Source of the DNA: G965197715 sp965247615 | Lineage (GTDB): Bacteria > Chloroflexota > Dehalococcoidia > Lucifugimonadales > UBA1127 | Direction: 5' to 3' | DNA length: 64,000 nt | Assembly: GCA_965247615.1 (NCBI GenBank) | Contig: OZ252022.1 | Location: 806,001 to 870,000, forward strand | Program-made: the position numbers and the translations under genes | Notes under the pieces: model-generated | Seen by the model: the letters and a program-made list of their open reading frames with translations, nothing else | What the model was told of the DNA's origin: nothing | Databases searched by the model: none | In this document: positions 16,687-26,108 of the stretch, piece by piece | How positions within the stretch are numbered: the first letter of the stretch is position 1 | How the letters are laid out: each line of letters begins with the position of its first letter

Positions 16687-18198
16687 TCACCCGCCGGCGG
16701 CCAGGTCCTCCGTCAGCCGCACCAGCGACCGCACCGGGATCCCGCTGGCGCCCTTCACGAGCACGCCGTTGTCCCTGTCCGCCATGTACACCCCGGCGAT
16801 GTCCAGGTGCACCCACGGCGTCCCATCCGCGAACTCCCCCACAAAGTGCGCCGCCGTTATCGCGCCCGCCCCGGACCCGCCCGTGTTCTTGATGTCCGCC
16901 ACGTTGCTCTTGTACAGCTCCTTGTACTCCTCGTCCATGGGAAGCTGCCACATCTTCTCGCCCGCAGCATCGCCCGCCCGCAGCATCCGGTCCGCCAGAC
17001 CCTGGTCGTTGGCGAAGACCCCAATGCGCACGTTCCCCAGCGCCGTCCTGACCGCCCCCGTGAGCGTGGCGATGTCCACCAGCCGCTTTACCCCCCTGCC
17101 CCGGGCGTAGCAGATGGCGTCCGCCAGCGTCAGTCGGCCCTCGGCGTCCGTGTTGTCCACCTCGATGGTCTTGCCGTTCATCGCCCTGAGCACGTCCCCC
17201 GGCTTCGTCGCCGTGCCGCTCGGCATGTTCTCCGTCGCCGCCACGATCGCCGTCACGTTGATCTTCGGCTTCAGCTGCGCTATCGCCTGTATCGCCGCGA
17301 TCACCGAAGCCCCCCCCGTCATGTCGCCCTTCATGTTCCCCATCCCCGAGGCCGGCTTCAACGATATCCCCCCGGAATCGAACGTGATCCCCTTGCCGAT
17401 GAGCCCCAGGTTGTTCTCTGGGTCCGCCTCGTCCCCCGCGTACTCCAGCACGATGAACTTGGGGGGCTCGTTGCTCCCCCTGGCCACACCCAGGAAGGCC
17501 CCCATGCCCTGCTCTGCGCACTCGGACTCCTCCAGGACCGTCAGCTTCAGGTCATGCGCCCGGGCCACCTCCCCCGCCGTCTCGGCCAGCCGTGTCGGCG
17601 TCATCCCGTTCGCCGGTGTGTTCACCATGTCCCGCGCCAGGGCTGCCGCCTCCGCCAGGATGCGCCCCCGCTCCACCCCCTCTTGCAGCGCGGGGACCTT
17701 GTCCTCCTCGCGCTCCACCACCAGCAGCTCCTCCAGCTTGGACCCGTTCGCATCGGGCTTGCCCTTGTACTGCTGAAAACGGTAGAGCCCCAGCAGCGCC
17801 CCCTCCGCCAGCGCTTGGGCCGCCGCCCGCGGCTCCAACCCCCCGATGCCCGCGCCGTGCACGATGGTCGCCGCGCGCTTCACCCCCAGGCCCCGCAGGT
17901 AGCGGGACGATTCCGCGCTGACCCGACGCACCGTGTCCAGCGTGAACTTGTCCCGCTTGCCCAGCCCCGTCACCAGCACCCGCTTGGGCCGCATCTTCCC
18001 CAGCGTGTGGATGAGCGTCGACGCGCCCGTCTTCCCCTTGAGCTCCCCGTCGGCGATGAGCGCCGAGATGGCGCCGTCCAGCGCCCGGTCCACGGCCCCC
18101 GTCGCGCCGCCGGGCTCCTTCACGCCCTCGAAGAGGTTGACGACCACAGCGTCCACCTCCAGCGCGGTGATGTCGCCCGAAATAGCTCTGATCTCCAT
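16687..18198 (-). CDS. pepA: cytosol (leucyl) aminopeptidase, M17
   Basis: 503 residues, standard length. NTDAEGRLTLADA is the M17 signature holding zinc ligands, and GKGITFDSGGISLKP carries the catalytic lysine region. The N-terminal domain starts MEIRAISGDITALEVDAVVVNLFEG. It trims N-terminal residues from peptides and acts as a hexamer in the cytosol. GGAGG lies 6 bases before the ATG. Neighbouring genes are unrelated housekeeping functions on the same strand. Confidence 0.95.
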   Translation of the reverse strand: MEIRAISGDITALEVDAVVVNLFEGVKEPGGATGAVDRALDGAISALIADGELKGKTGASTLIHTLGKMRPKRVLVTGLGKRDKFTLDTVRRVSAESSRYLRGLGVKRAATIVHGAGIGGLEPRAAAQALAEGALLGLYRFQQYKGKPDANGSKLEELLVVEREEDKVPALQEGVERGRILAEAAALARDMVNTPANGMTPTRLAETAGEVARAHDLKLTVLEESECAEQGMGAFLGVARGSNEPPKFIVLEYAGDEADPENNLGLIGKGITFDSGGISLKPASGMGNMKGDMTGGASVIAAIQAIAQLKPKINVTAIVAATENMPSGTATKPGDVLRAMNGKTIEVDNTDAEGRLTLADAICYARGRGVKRLVDIATLTGAVRTALGNVRIGVFANDQGLADRMLRAGDAAGEKMWQLPMDEEYKELYKSNVADIKNTGGSGAGAITAAHFVGEFADGTPWVHLDIAGVYMADRDNGVLVKGASGIPVRSLVRLTEDLAAGG

Positions 18199-18304
18199 GA
18201 GTCCTCCATTCGCCTAGAGCCGCCCGCGAGTCTGCCCCGGCGGCAAGATGCCTCCCAGTGTACAGCACGAGCCTGCGCGCGGCCCCCGCCCCGCCCCGCC
18301 GGCC

Positions 18305-18982
18305 CTACCCCTGCCTCCTATCCACACCCACAATGCCGTCGCGCAGCGACTCGGCGGCCCCGCCCCGCACCCACCCCTCCAGCTCCTCCGCCACACGACG
18401 CACCGCGGGCTCGATGTCCACCGCCGTGTTCACCGCGTAGTGCTCGTGGAGGATCGGCTCGAAGGTCTTGCGCATCCTCGCGTACACTGCCCAGTCCGCC
18501 TCGGAGTTCCCGCCGCTCCCAGGCTTGCCCCGGCCCGCGAGCCGCTGCCGCACCACCTGCTCGGAAGCATGGACGTGCACCACCAGCAGCTTCGCGCCCG
18601 CATCCCCGGCTATTCTGGAGAGCTGCCCGCGATGCCTCTCCGTCAGGTTCGTGGCGTCCAGCACCACGACGACCCCTCGCGCAAGCAGCTGCGCGATCAG
18701 TCGATGGATGGCCGCGAACAGGCGCGCGCTCTCCCTCGCCGAGTACGTACGCTTGCGAAAGAGGACTCGGCGCAGCGCATCAGACTCCACAACCACCAGC
18801 GGAAGCCGCTCCGCCAGGCGGCGTGCAAACGTGGACTTGCCCGTACCCGGCAGTCCTGCCAGCGCCACCAACGCCGGCCGCGCCGCCGGACTCGGGAGGG
18901 GCCCCACCGCGGCCAGAAGACGGGCCGCGTCCCTGAAGGCCTCATCGCCTTCCCGTGCCGCCGCATCCGTACCGCCTGTCAC
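18305..18982 (-). CDS. P-loop kinase (gluconate/zeta-toxin-like AAA family)
   Basis: About 225 residues from a GTG with GAGGA just upstream. The Walker A is GLPGTGKST, followed by VVVESDALRRVLF, and VVVVLDATNLTERHRGQL resembles the lid of nucleic-acid end-healing and sugar kinases. The start lies 20 bases after the HNH nuclease stop, so the pair is probably translated from one mRNA. The C-terminal residues ESLRDGIVG are encoded by a copy of the dispersed palindrome (18338-18350). The phosphorylated substrate is unknown; polynucleotide kinase-like is one option. Confidence 0.75.
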   Translation of the reverse strand: MTGGTDAAAREGDEAFRDAARLLAAVGPLPSPAARPALVALAGLPGTGKSTFARRLAERLPLVVVESDALRRVLFRKRTYSARESARLFAAIHRLIAQLLARGVVVVLDATNLTERHRGQLSRIAGDAGAKLLVVHVHASEQVVRQRLAGRGKPGSGGNSEADWAVYARMRKTFEPILHEHYAVNTAVDIEPAVRRVAEELEGWVRGGAAESLRDGIVGVDRRQG

Positions 18983-19002
18983 CAGGTCCTCACGGGAGGC
19001 TG

Positions 19003-19521
19003 CTAGGGCAGCCAGGGCACAAACTTCCGCCACTCGTCCCGCGTCTGGCGTTGGTGGAACAGCACGTACGGGTTTGCTCTGGGCGCCCGAGGCTCCTTCA
19101 GCAGCCGCATTTGCGCCTCCTTGGGCGTGCGGCCCGCCTTGCGGTGGTTGCACGCCATACACGCCGTCACCATGTTTTCCCAGCTATGTACGCCCCCCCG
19201 GGACCGGGGCATCACGTGGTCCAGCGTCAGCGCGGGGGCCCCCTTGCCACAGTACTGGCACGTATAGCTGTCGCGCAGGAACACCTCGCGGCGGCTCAGG
19301 CGTTGGCGCAGAAATGGCCGGCGCACCAGGTACTCCAGCCGGATGACAGACGGTATGGGGAAAACCTGCGACGGAGTCCGCAGCTCGCCTCGGCCGTTCT
19401 CCAGCAAGGACGCCTTCCCGCGTCCCAGCAGCGAAACCGCGCGGCGCACGCTGCAAATGTTCAGCGGCTCGTAGTTCTGGTTCAGCAGCAGGACCGTGGA
19501 GCCCAGAGCGGCCGATGCCAT
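19003..19521 (-). CDS. HNH endonuclease
   Basis: 172 residues. The HNH core is YTCQYCGKGAPALTLDHVMPRSRGG..WENMVTACMACNHRKAGRTP, with two CxxC zinc knuckles and the catalytic DH. This stand-alone form (starting with VLLLNQNYEPLNICSVRRAV) is widespread in bacteria and of uncertain role, often near repair genes. GGAGGAG lies 10 bases before the ATG. Confidence 0.9.
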   Translation of the reverse strand: MASAALGSTVLLLNQNYEPLNICSVRRAVSLLGRGKASLLENGRGELRTPSQVFPIPSVIRLEYLVRRPFLRQRLSRREVFLRDSYTCQYCGKGAPALTLDHVMPRSRGGVHSWENMVTACMACNHRKAGRTPKEAQMRLLKEPRAPRANPYVLFHQRQTRDEWRKFVPWLP

Positions 19522-19583
19522 GTGGCCACTACTCCTCCCTCCCTAGCTTCAGCCGGAATAATACCAGGTAGGCATCCGTTTGC

Positions 19584-20495
19584 CTACGAGGGCGCCTGCG
19601 CTACCTTGGCCGCCTTGAATAACGCGGTCCGCTCCGCCCGCTGAAACTCCACCTGCACTTCCCCCTCCGCCATCAGCCGGACCCCATCCTCGGCTTGGAA
19701 CTGCCTGCTCAGCGCCCGCATTGTCGCCTCATCCAGCCCCAGCACCTTGAGCGGCAGCTCCAGGCGCGTCTCGCTCCGCGCCCCGAGACGCTGCTCCGCC
19801 GCAGCCGTAGTCCGCCCAAGGAACGTCGAGTCACTATCCCGTTCCCAGTCAATCTGGTACACCGTGCCGCGTATGAAGCCCCCAAACGCGTTCGGATTGT
19901 CGACGACGATGTGAATGTCCACTCGGGTTGGAGCCGATGCCCGTCCACCCGCAATGACGACCTTCTCCACCGCCACCGTCGGCTGCTCCACGTCCTCCCC
20001 CCTGACCACGGAGGCGAGGACGTCCTCGAACCGCTCCGGAAGCACGTTGAGGACAGACGGCGCCGCCTTCGCCAGGAAGGACGCCACTCCAGAGTTGTCG
20101 ATGGTGCGGCCTATGGACTCGGAGGGAAGGGCGCTCGCAGCCACAAGCAGCACCGCCGCGGCCATCGTGCTCCCCACTGCGCCAAGCGCCGCGCCTCCCC
20201 CATTGTCCACGGAAGGAAGGGGGAACGGTCCGACGACGCGCCGCAGCGCGCTGCTCAGCAGGGACGCAACCACCAACGCAAGGCCGAACACGATGACGAA
20301 GCCCAGGACGCTGGCCCCGTCCGGGTTGTCTGTCAGGTCCAGCCGCTCGCCCAACCCCTCGCCCAACTGCCCGCCCAACCAAAGGCCCACCATGGCGCCC
20401 GCCACGGCCAGCGCCATGCGGATGATCCCCAACCGCCATCCCGCCAGCGCCGACAGGCCGATGATCACCAGTATGGCGAAGTCTAACCAGCTCAT
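19584..20495 (-). CDS. CvpA-type membrane protein fused to a LEA14-like domain
   Basis: 303 residues. The N-terminal 160 residues have four hydrophobic segments and begin WLDFAILVIIGLSALAGWRLGI, as in CvpA (colicin V production) proteins. From about residue 175, VDIHIVVDNPNAFGGFIRGTVYQIDWE and the following beta-rich stretch resemble the LEA14/WHy domain. Role unknown; a membrane-anchored domain outside the bilayer is suggested. I do not know this pairing as a standard architecture. Confidence 0.65.
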   Translation of the reverse strand: MSWLDFAILVIIGLSALAGWRLGIIRMALAVAGAMVGLWLGGQLGEGLGERLDLTDNPDGASVLGFVIVFGLALVVASLLSSALRRVVGPFPLPSVDNGGGAALGAVGSTMAAAVLLVAASALPSESIGRTIDNSGVASFLAKAAPSVLNVLPERFEDVLASVVRGEDVEQPTVAVEKVVIAGGRASAPTRVDIHIVVDNPNAFGGFIRGTVYQIDWERDSDSTFLGRTTAAAEQRLGARSETRLELPLKVLGLDEATMRALSRQFQAEDGVRLMAEGEVQVEFQRAERTALFKAAKVAQAPS

Positions 20496-20689
20496 CCATC
20501 CAGCCCAGCAAACACGTCTAAGACAGCTGCGTCCCCCTCCGCCTCCCCCGCACCACGCTCAGGCCGGTGCGACCCAGGTGGCCGCTCATGGCGCCCTTCG
20601 GCTCAGGGTGAGTGAGGAGCGATGCCGCTGCCCCGCTGACCCCCTGCAACAGGCTCAGGGCGAGCACACCCCGCCGCCCACGGCCGGCG

Positions 20690-21544
20690 TCATGGCTGGT
20701 CCTGAAACTCCGGCCTCCCCAGCTGCGGCCACCCGGCGGGCCCGCTGGCCTTCTCCAGACGCTCTGCAAGCGACGCAGACTCGTCCCAGAAGCGGGAGTC
20801 GAACCGCCGGCCGTTGACCCCGTCCGATTCCTCCGACGCCAGCCAGACGGCCGGCGCCTGCATGATCTCCGGCTCCAGCCGCATCCCTTCCGTCGGCCTC
20901 CCCGGGTTCCGCGCGTTGAAGTTCGTATTGGTCCCGCCGCCCGGCACCAGAACGTTGGCCGTCACGCCTGTCCCTTCAAGGTCCCGCGCCATGGCCGCCA
21001 CGAACGCCTCGTGGCTGGCCTTGGACGGCCCGTACGGCACGTTGCGCAGCATCGTATCCAGGCTCGTCGTCACCCCTATGATGCGGCCCCACCCCTGCTC
21101 CATCATGTGGCCGACCACCGCCCGCGCCATCAGGAACGGGCCGCTCACGTTCACCGTGATCACCCGCGTCCACGCCGCGATCGAGACATCCCAGAATCGC
21201 GTCGGGTTCCCCTGCCCCTCCGGGACCAGCCCCGCGGCCGACGGGTTCGTCCCCGCGTTGTTGACCAGAATGTGCAGATCGCCGAGCTCGGCGATCGTCT
21301 GCTTCACCGCAGCCTCGACAGCCTCGGCGTCCGTCACGTCCGCCAGGATGGGCGCCGCGCAATCGTCGCCGCCGATCTCCCGCACCTCGTTCACGCTCTC
21401 GTCCAGCCACTCCCGGTTGATGTCCATCATCGCCACCCTCGCCCCCGCCCGCACCAGGGCCACCGTGATGGCGTGGCCAATCCCAATGGGGCTCCCCGCG
21501 CCCGTCACGATGGCAACCTTCCCCTCAAGCAGTTGGCCAGCCAT
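20690..21544 (-). CDS. short-chain dehydrogenase/reductase
   Basis: 284 residues from the ATG at 21544 with GAAGGAGGG upstream. TGAGSPIGIG is the cofactor loop, NNAGTNPSA follows, and the active site YGPSK keeps both tyrosine and lysine. It carries an unusual C-terminal tail after EESDGVNGRRFDSRFW. The substrate is unknown. It lies between lon and the CvpA-like gene on the same strand. Confidence 0.88.
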   Translation of the reverse strand: MAGQLLEGKVAIVTGAGSPIGIGHAITVALVRAGARVAMMDINREWLDESVNEVREIGGDDCAAPILADVTDAEAVEAAVKQTIAELGDLHILVNNAGTNPSAAGLVPEGQGNPTRFWDVSIAAWTRVITVNVSGPFLMARAVVGHMMEQGWGRIIGVTTSLDTMLRNVPYGPSKASHEAFVAAMARDLEGTGVTANVLVPGGGTNTNFNARNPGRPTEGMRLEPEIMQAPAVWLASEESDGVNGRRFDSRFWDESASLAERLEKASGPAGWPQLGRPEFQDQP

Positions 21545-21657
21545 GTCTACCCTCCTTCGGTGGATGTGGGACCCCTTCGCACCGCCTGCGGCGGGGTCCA
21601 ATGCCCGGGCTCTCCTGGACTGAGGCGTCTGCCGCGTCGCTCCCGCAGCCTCCGGCG

Positions 21658-24165
21658 TCAGACCTGGGGCGACCCACTCTTACGTCTACTCCCGGCCTTT
21701 CCCGTCCCACCGCCCCGGACCCGCCCTGCGACCCTCGGCGCCCTCTTATCGTCCAGCGCCGCCGCGCCTTCCCCGGGCCCCTCCTGGTCTTCGCCCCCGC
21801 TCTTCGAGCCGTTGGCCGACACCAGCGCGGCAGTCAGCACCTCCTCCACGCTCTCCATGGGCAGGAACTGGATGTCTCGCCGCACCTTCTGAGGCAGCTC
21901 CGTCAGGTCCTTGACGTTCCGCTTGGGCAGCAGAAAGGTCGTGATCCCCGCCCGGTGCGCCGCCAGGGCCTTCTCCTTGATGCCCCCCACCTCCAGCACC
22001 CTGCCCCGGAGCGTCACCTCGCCGGTCATGGCCACGTTCTTGCGCACCGCCTTCCCGGACAGCGCCGACACCAGCGCCGTGGCTATGGTCACCCCCGCGG
22101 AGGGCCCGTCCTTCGGCACCGCCCCCGCCGGTACGTGGATGTGTACGTCCTGCTCGTTGAATACGGCGGCGCTCACGTCGTGGTCCCCCTGGTGTGACCG
22201 TGCATAGCTCAACGCCGCCTGCGCCGACTCCTTCATCACCTCACCCAGCGAGCCTGTCAGCGTCAGGTTCCCCTTCCCCTTCATCAGCGTGACCTCCACC
22301 GAGAGTACATCGCCCCCGGCCTCGGTCCGCGCCACCCCCGTCGCCACCCCCACCTCGTCCTGCTCGCCGGCCATCCCCCACGTGTACCGGGCGGGTCCCA
22401 GGTACTTGGGCAACCCGGCAGCCCCCACCCGCCGCGGCGGCTGTCGCTCCTCCACGACGACCTTCGCTATCTTCCGGAACACGCTCCCAATCTCCCGCTC
22501 CAGGTTCCGCACCCCCGCCTCCCGCGTGTACTCCCGCACAATGCGCCGCACCGCTTCCGGCCCTATGACCACCTCTTTCCCGGCCAGCCCGTTCTGCTCC
22601 ACCTGCTTCGGGATCAGGAATCGGCTGGCGATGCTCATCTTCTCCTCCTCCGTGTACCCGGGCAGCTCGATGACCTCCAACCGGTCTCGCAGCGCCGGCA
22701 GCACCGGGTCCAGCACGTTGGCCGTCGCTATGAACAGCACCCGCGAAAGGTTGTACGGCACCTCCAGGTAGTGGTCGCTAAACGAGTGGTTCTGCTCCGG
22801 GTCCAGCACCTCCAACAGCGCCGACGACGGGTCCCCCCGGAAGTCGATGCCAACCTTGTCCAGCTCATCCAGCATGAACACCGGGTTGATCGTCCCCGCC
22901 AACCGCATCGTCTGGATCACCCGCCCCGGCAGCGCGCCCACGTACGTGCGCCGGTGCCCCCGGATCTCCGCCTCGTCCCTCGTCCCGCCCAGGCTCACGC
23001 GCACAAACTTGCGGCCCAGCGCCTTGGCAATGGACATGCCCAGCGACGTCTTCCCCACCCCCGGCGGCCCCACGAAGCAGAGGATGGGGCTCCGCAGCTT
23101 CCCCTCCGACAGCTTGCGCACGGCCATGTACTCCAGGATCCGCTCCTTGACCCGCTTCAGCCCGTAGTGGTTCTCGTTCAGCACCCGTCCCGCCACCTTC
23201 GTGTCCAGCGTGTCTTCCGTCTCCTGCTGCCAGGGCAGGTTGACCAGCCAGTCCAGGTAGTTGCGCACCACCCCCACCTCGGGCGACACGCTCGGAATCC
23301 CCTCGAGCCGCTCCACCTCCTCCAGCGCCTTCTTCTGTACCGCCTCCGGCATGCCCAGGCCCTGGATCTGCTCCCGAAGCTCAGACGTGTCCCGCGACAG
23401 CGGGTCCACCTCCCCAAGCTGTCGGCGTATCACACGCATCTGCTCCCGCAGCAGGTGCTCCCGCTGCATCTTCTCGACCTCGTCCTGCACCTCCGTCTGG
23501 ATCCCCTTCTGGAGCTCCAGGACCTCCACCTCCTTCGCCAGCAGCCGGTGGACGTGATGCAGCCGCTCCAGCGGCGGCAGGATCTCCAGCACCCCCTGCC
23601 TCTCCTCCATCGGCAGCTGAAGATAGCCCGTGACCAGGTCTGCCAACCACCCAGGCTCGTCCACGTTCATCGCCATAACGTGGGCCTCTTCCCCCAGCAG
23701 CGGCGAGAGCTTGCATCCCTGCCCGAAAAGCGTCACCACCGCTCGCATCAGCGCCGAAACCTCGTCAGAGCTCGCCGGCGGCTCCTCCAGGATGCTCACC
23801 TCCGCCTGCGGTATCTGCCCTTCCAGGTTCACGTCGCCTATCCGTATCCGGTTCTCCCCCTCCAGGAGGATGTTCAGGGAGCCATCCGGCATCTTCAACG
23901 TCCGCGACACGTTGGCCAGCACGCCCATGTCGTACAGGTCGTCGGCAGCGTACTCCCGCTCCCCGGCGTTCCGCCGCCCCACCACGGCGATGCGGCGGTC
24001 GTCCTCCAGCGCCTTGTCCACCGCCCGCATGGATGAGTTGCGGTACACAAGGACCTGCGTGACCTGGTTCGGGAACACCACCATGTCCCGGCGGACCAGC
24101 AGTGGCAGCGTCAGCGTCTTCTTGCGCTTGGCGGCGCCTCGGGTCCGTTTGGTGCGTGTGGTCAT
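21658..24165 (-). CDS. lon: ATP-dependent protease Lon
   Basis: 835 residues. LonN substrate-binding domain at the N-terminus (LPLLVRRDMVVFPNQ), AAA+ domain with GPPGVGKTSLG, and the serine protease domain with the PKDGPSAG motif and its catalytic serine. It degrades misfolded and regulatory proteins in the cytosol. AAGGAG precedes the ATG. The basic C-terminal tail (RKSGSPQV) is longer than usual. Single copy in this window. Confidence 0.97.
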   Translation of the reverse strand: MTTRTKRTRGAAKRKKTLTLPLLVRRDMVVFPNQVTQVLVYRNSSMRAVDKALEDDRRIAVVGRRNAGEREYAADDLYDMGVLANVSRTLKMPDGSLNILLEGENRIRIGDVNLEGQIPQAEVSILEEPPASSDEVSALMRAVVTLFGQGCKLSPLLGEEAHVMAMNVDEPGWLADLVTGYLQLPMEERQGVLEILPPLERLHHVHRLLAKEVEVLELQKGIQTEVQDEVEKMQREHLLREQMRVIRRQLGEVDPLSRDTSELREQIQGLGMPEAVQKKALEEVERLEGIPSVSPEVGVVRNYLDWLVNLPWQQETEDTLDTKVAGRVLNENHYGLKRVKERILEYMAVRKLSEGKLRSPILCFVGPPGVGKTSLGMSIAKALGRKFVRVSLGGTRDEAEIRGHRRTYVGALPGRVIQTMRLAGTINPVFMLDELDKVGIDFRGDPSSALLEVLDPEQNHSFSDHYLEVPYNLSRVLFIATANVLDPVLPALRDRLEVIELPGYTEEEKMSIASRFLIPKQVEQNGLAGKEVVIGPEAVRRIVREYTREAGVRNLEREIGSVFRKIAKVVVEERQPPRRVGAAGLPKYLGPARYTWGMAGEQDEVGVATGVARTEAGGDVLSVEVTLMKGKGNLTLTGSLGEVMKESAQAALSYARSHQGDHDVSAAVFNEQDVHIHVPAGAVPKDGPSAGVTIATALVSALSGKAVRKNVAMTGEVTLRGRVLEVGGIKEKALAAHRAGITTFLLPKRNVKDLTELPQKVRRDIQFLPMESVEEVLTAALVSANGSKSGGEDQEGPGEGAAALDDKRAPRVAGRVRGGGTGKAGSRRKSGSPQV

Positions 24166-24396
24166 CTACTCTCCTTTGCTCAAGGCAGCGATCGACAAGC
24201 TTGGCAGTCGCAATGTCCCCTCCCCCGCCGAGCGGCCCTGCGCTTCCACGCTCCCGGGCCGCGGGCCCGGACCCCTCCTGAATGCCTGCGAAGGCGCCGA
24301 TTCTGGGCGGCAGAGACGGGTCTCCCCTAGTGTATCACGGGCCTCGCAATGAACGAGAGTGCTCCCCTACTAGCCGTCGCGCTACCGGTCCCCGCC

Positions 24397-25338
24397 TCAG
24401 AGCGGCGCCCTCGCGTACCGCTCCCCCGAGTCCGGCCACACCGTCACCACCGTCTTGCCTGGGCCGAGCTGATGGGCGATCCGCAGCGCCGCAGCCGTGC
24501 TCGCGCCCGACGATACCCCCAGAAACAGCCCCTCCTCCTCGATCAGCTGCCGCGCCACCCGCGCCGCGTCCCGGTCGGTCACCGCAATGACCTCGTCGAT
24601 GACGCCCCGGTTCAGCGCCGGCGGCAGGAAGTCCGGCCCCAGCCCCGGTATCCCGTGCTCCCCCGCGTGGCCGTGCGTCAGCAGCGGCGAGCCTCGGGGC
24701 TCCACCGCGACCACAAGCACCGACGGCAGCGCCTCCCTCAGCGCCTCGCCAACGCCCGTGATCGTGCCCCCGGTCCCGACGCCCGCCACGAAGGCGTCCA
24801 CCTCGCCGCCCGTCGCCGCCAGAATCTCCCGCGCCGTGGTCTCGCGGTGCACGCGAGCCGTCATGGGGCTCCCGAATTGGTCCAGATGGAACCAGCCGCC
24901 GCCCTCTCCCAGGCGGCGCGCCTCCGCGTGCGCGCCCGCCATCCCCGCCGCCGGGTCCGTGAGCCGCACCTCCGCCCCCAGCCGCACCAGCACCCGGCGG
25001 CGCTCCACCGGCGCGCTCTCCGGCATCACCGCCACCGCGTGATACCCCAGTGCCGCCGCCAGCATCGCCAGCGAAATGGCCGCGTTCCCCGCGCTGGCCT
25101 CCACCACCGCGTCTCCCCGCGCCAATGCCCCCCGCCGCTCGGCGTCCTCCAGGATGGCCCACACGACGCGGTCCTTCACGCTTCCGCTGGGGTTGCGACT
25201 CTCCAGCTTGCCTAACACGCGGGCCCCCCGCGGTTGCGTCAAGCGGCGCAGCTCGACCAGCGGTGTGTTGCCGATGAGCCCCGTGATGTCCCTGGCGATG
25301 CCGCCCACAACTCGTGCCCCGATGCAAAGGTGCCCCAT
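24397..25338 (-). CDS. cysteine synthase / O-acetylserine sulfhydrylase family, PLP-dependent
   Basis: 313 residues from the ATG at 25338 (an upstream in-frame start at 25365 is possible). The PLP lysine is in NPSGSVKDR, the asparagine loop is EASAGNAAISLA, where cysteine synthases usually have TSGNTG, and the phosphate-binding loop is VGTGGTITGVG. It makes cysteine or cystathionine-type products by beta-replacement on activated serine. CysK and CysM types cannot be separated with confidence; the ASAGN loop is slightly unusual. Confidence 0.88.
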   Translation of the reverse strand: MGHLCIGARVVGGIARDITGLIGNTPLVELRRLTQPRGARVLGKLESRNPSGSVKDRVVWAILEDAERRGALARGDAVVEASAGNAAISLAMLAAALGYHAVAVMPESAPVERRRVLVRLGAEVRLTDPAAGMAGAHAEARRLGEGGGWFHLDQFGSPMTARVHRETTAREILAATGGEVDAFVAGVGTGGTITGVGEALREALPSVLVVAVEPRGSPLLTHGHAGEHGIPGLGPDFLPPALNRGVIDEVIAVTDRDAARVARQLIEEEGLFLGVSSGASTAAALRIAHQLGPGKTVVTVWPDSGERYARAPL

Positions 25339-25408
25339 TCTGGCACGGCCCCCTGAAGGGGTCAACCGGCGCTTCGCCCGGCATCCGCCTGCTGGCCGAA
25401 CGGCATAG

Positions 25409-25491
25409 AATGCGCAGAACGCGCAGAATATGCTGAAACGCGATTGACAACGCCGGCAGCCCGCTGTACATTAATACGCAGAACGCGCAGA
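25409..25491 (+). promoter_or_regulatory. promoter of the toxin-antitoxin operon flanked by a direct-repeat operator
   Basis: TTGACA at 25444-25449 and TACATT at 25467-25472 have a 17-base spacer. A 19-base direct repeat, AAT(G/A)CGCAGAACGCGCAGA, is found at 25409-25427 and 25473-25491, one on each side of the promoter. This is the layout expected for an autorepressed toxin-antitoxin operon. Confidence 0.6.
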
Positions 25492-25643
25492 TGCGCGGAA
25501 CTATCCGGAGTGCGGTTAAACAGGATCCGCCTGCGGGCATGCTATTCTGCTTGATATAAGCATTGCTCTGCTCTGTTTCTCCGCATGCGCCCGCAACGTG
25601 TTCACAGCTTCGCAGCGTGGCAACACGCGGAGAGAAGAGCGTG

Positions 25644-26108
25644 ATGAGAATCGGAAAAGCAGACTTTGACGTCAAGCACGTCGGCCATGTGCATGAGGTC
25701 GTCTTGAGTGCCGTACCTCACAACGAGGCCGTTACGGAGGCCGAGCTCCTCGATGTCTACGAAAGCGTCGTCGAGGGGGGCAAGCCATCATTTGACCGCG
25801 TCATGGAGAACCTGGGGCCATTCCTGACCGCTCGCCACGTCGGCGACCAGACTTTCTTCGTCCGCCGCCAGATGCTCTCCACCGCGGACGTTGCCGTCAT
25901 GCTGGGTGTCTCCAAGCGCACCGTCCAGTCCTGGTGCCAGCAGGGCAGGCTCCTCGGTCGGCAGGTCGGCGGGCGCCTCCGCTTCGCCGCCGAGGTCGTC
26001 GAAGATTGGATGAAGGGCGCCCCGTCCTCAGCCTCCCAAAGGGCCGATAACCCCACTGTGACCCGTGTCTGGGATAACCCGGAAGACGGAGCCTATGATC
26101 GACGCTAA
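25644..26108 (+). CDS. helix-turn-helix (MerR/excisionase-type) DNA-binding protein, probable antitoxin
   Basis: 154 residues. The C-terminal half carries a MerR-like helix-turn-helix, LSTADVAVMLGVSKRTVQSWCQQGRLLGRQVGGRLRF, as in excisionases and some antitoxins. The stop overlaps the start of the MazF gene by 14 bases. The N-terminal half is unfamiliar. An ATG at 25644 is chosen after GAGAGAAGAG. The direct-repeat operator upstream fits binding by this protein. Confidence 0.75.
   Translation: MRIGKADFDVKHVGHVHEVVLSAVPHNEAVTEAELLDVYESVVEGGKPSFDRVMENLGPFLTARHVGDQTFFVRRQMLSTADVAVMLGVSKRTVQSWCQQGRLLGRQVGGRLRFAAEVVEDWMKGAPSSASQRADNPTVTRVWDNPEDGAYDRR

Noticed and set aside
20596..20665. Two CTCAGGG(T/C)GAG motifs in the gap after the CvpA-like gene
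   Set aside because: Only two short matches, with no consistent arms; too weak to call a repeat family here.
20785..20810. GGTTCGACTCCCGC-like T-arm on the minus strand, suggesting a tRNA
   Set aside because: It lies inside the SDR gene, where it codes for RRFDSRFW, and no acceptor or anticodon stem can be built around it.
24335..25675. 446-codon minus-strand frame covering the cysteine synthase gene
   Set aside because: Out of frame with the well-conserved PLP enzyme at 24397-25338; its translation is Gly/Ala/Arg-rich noise.
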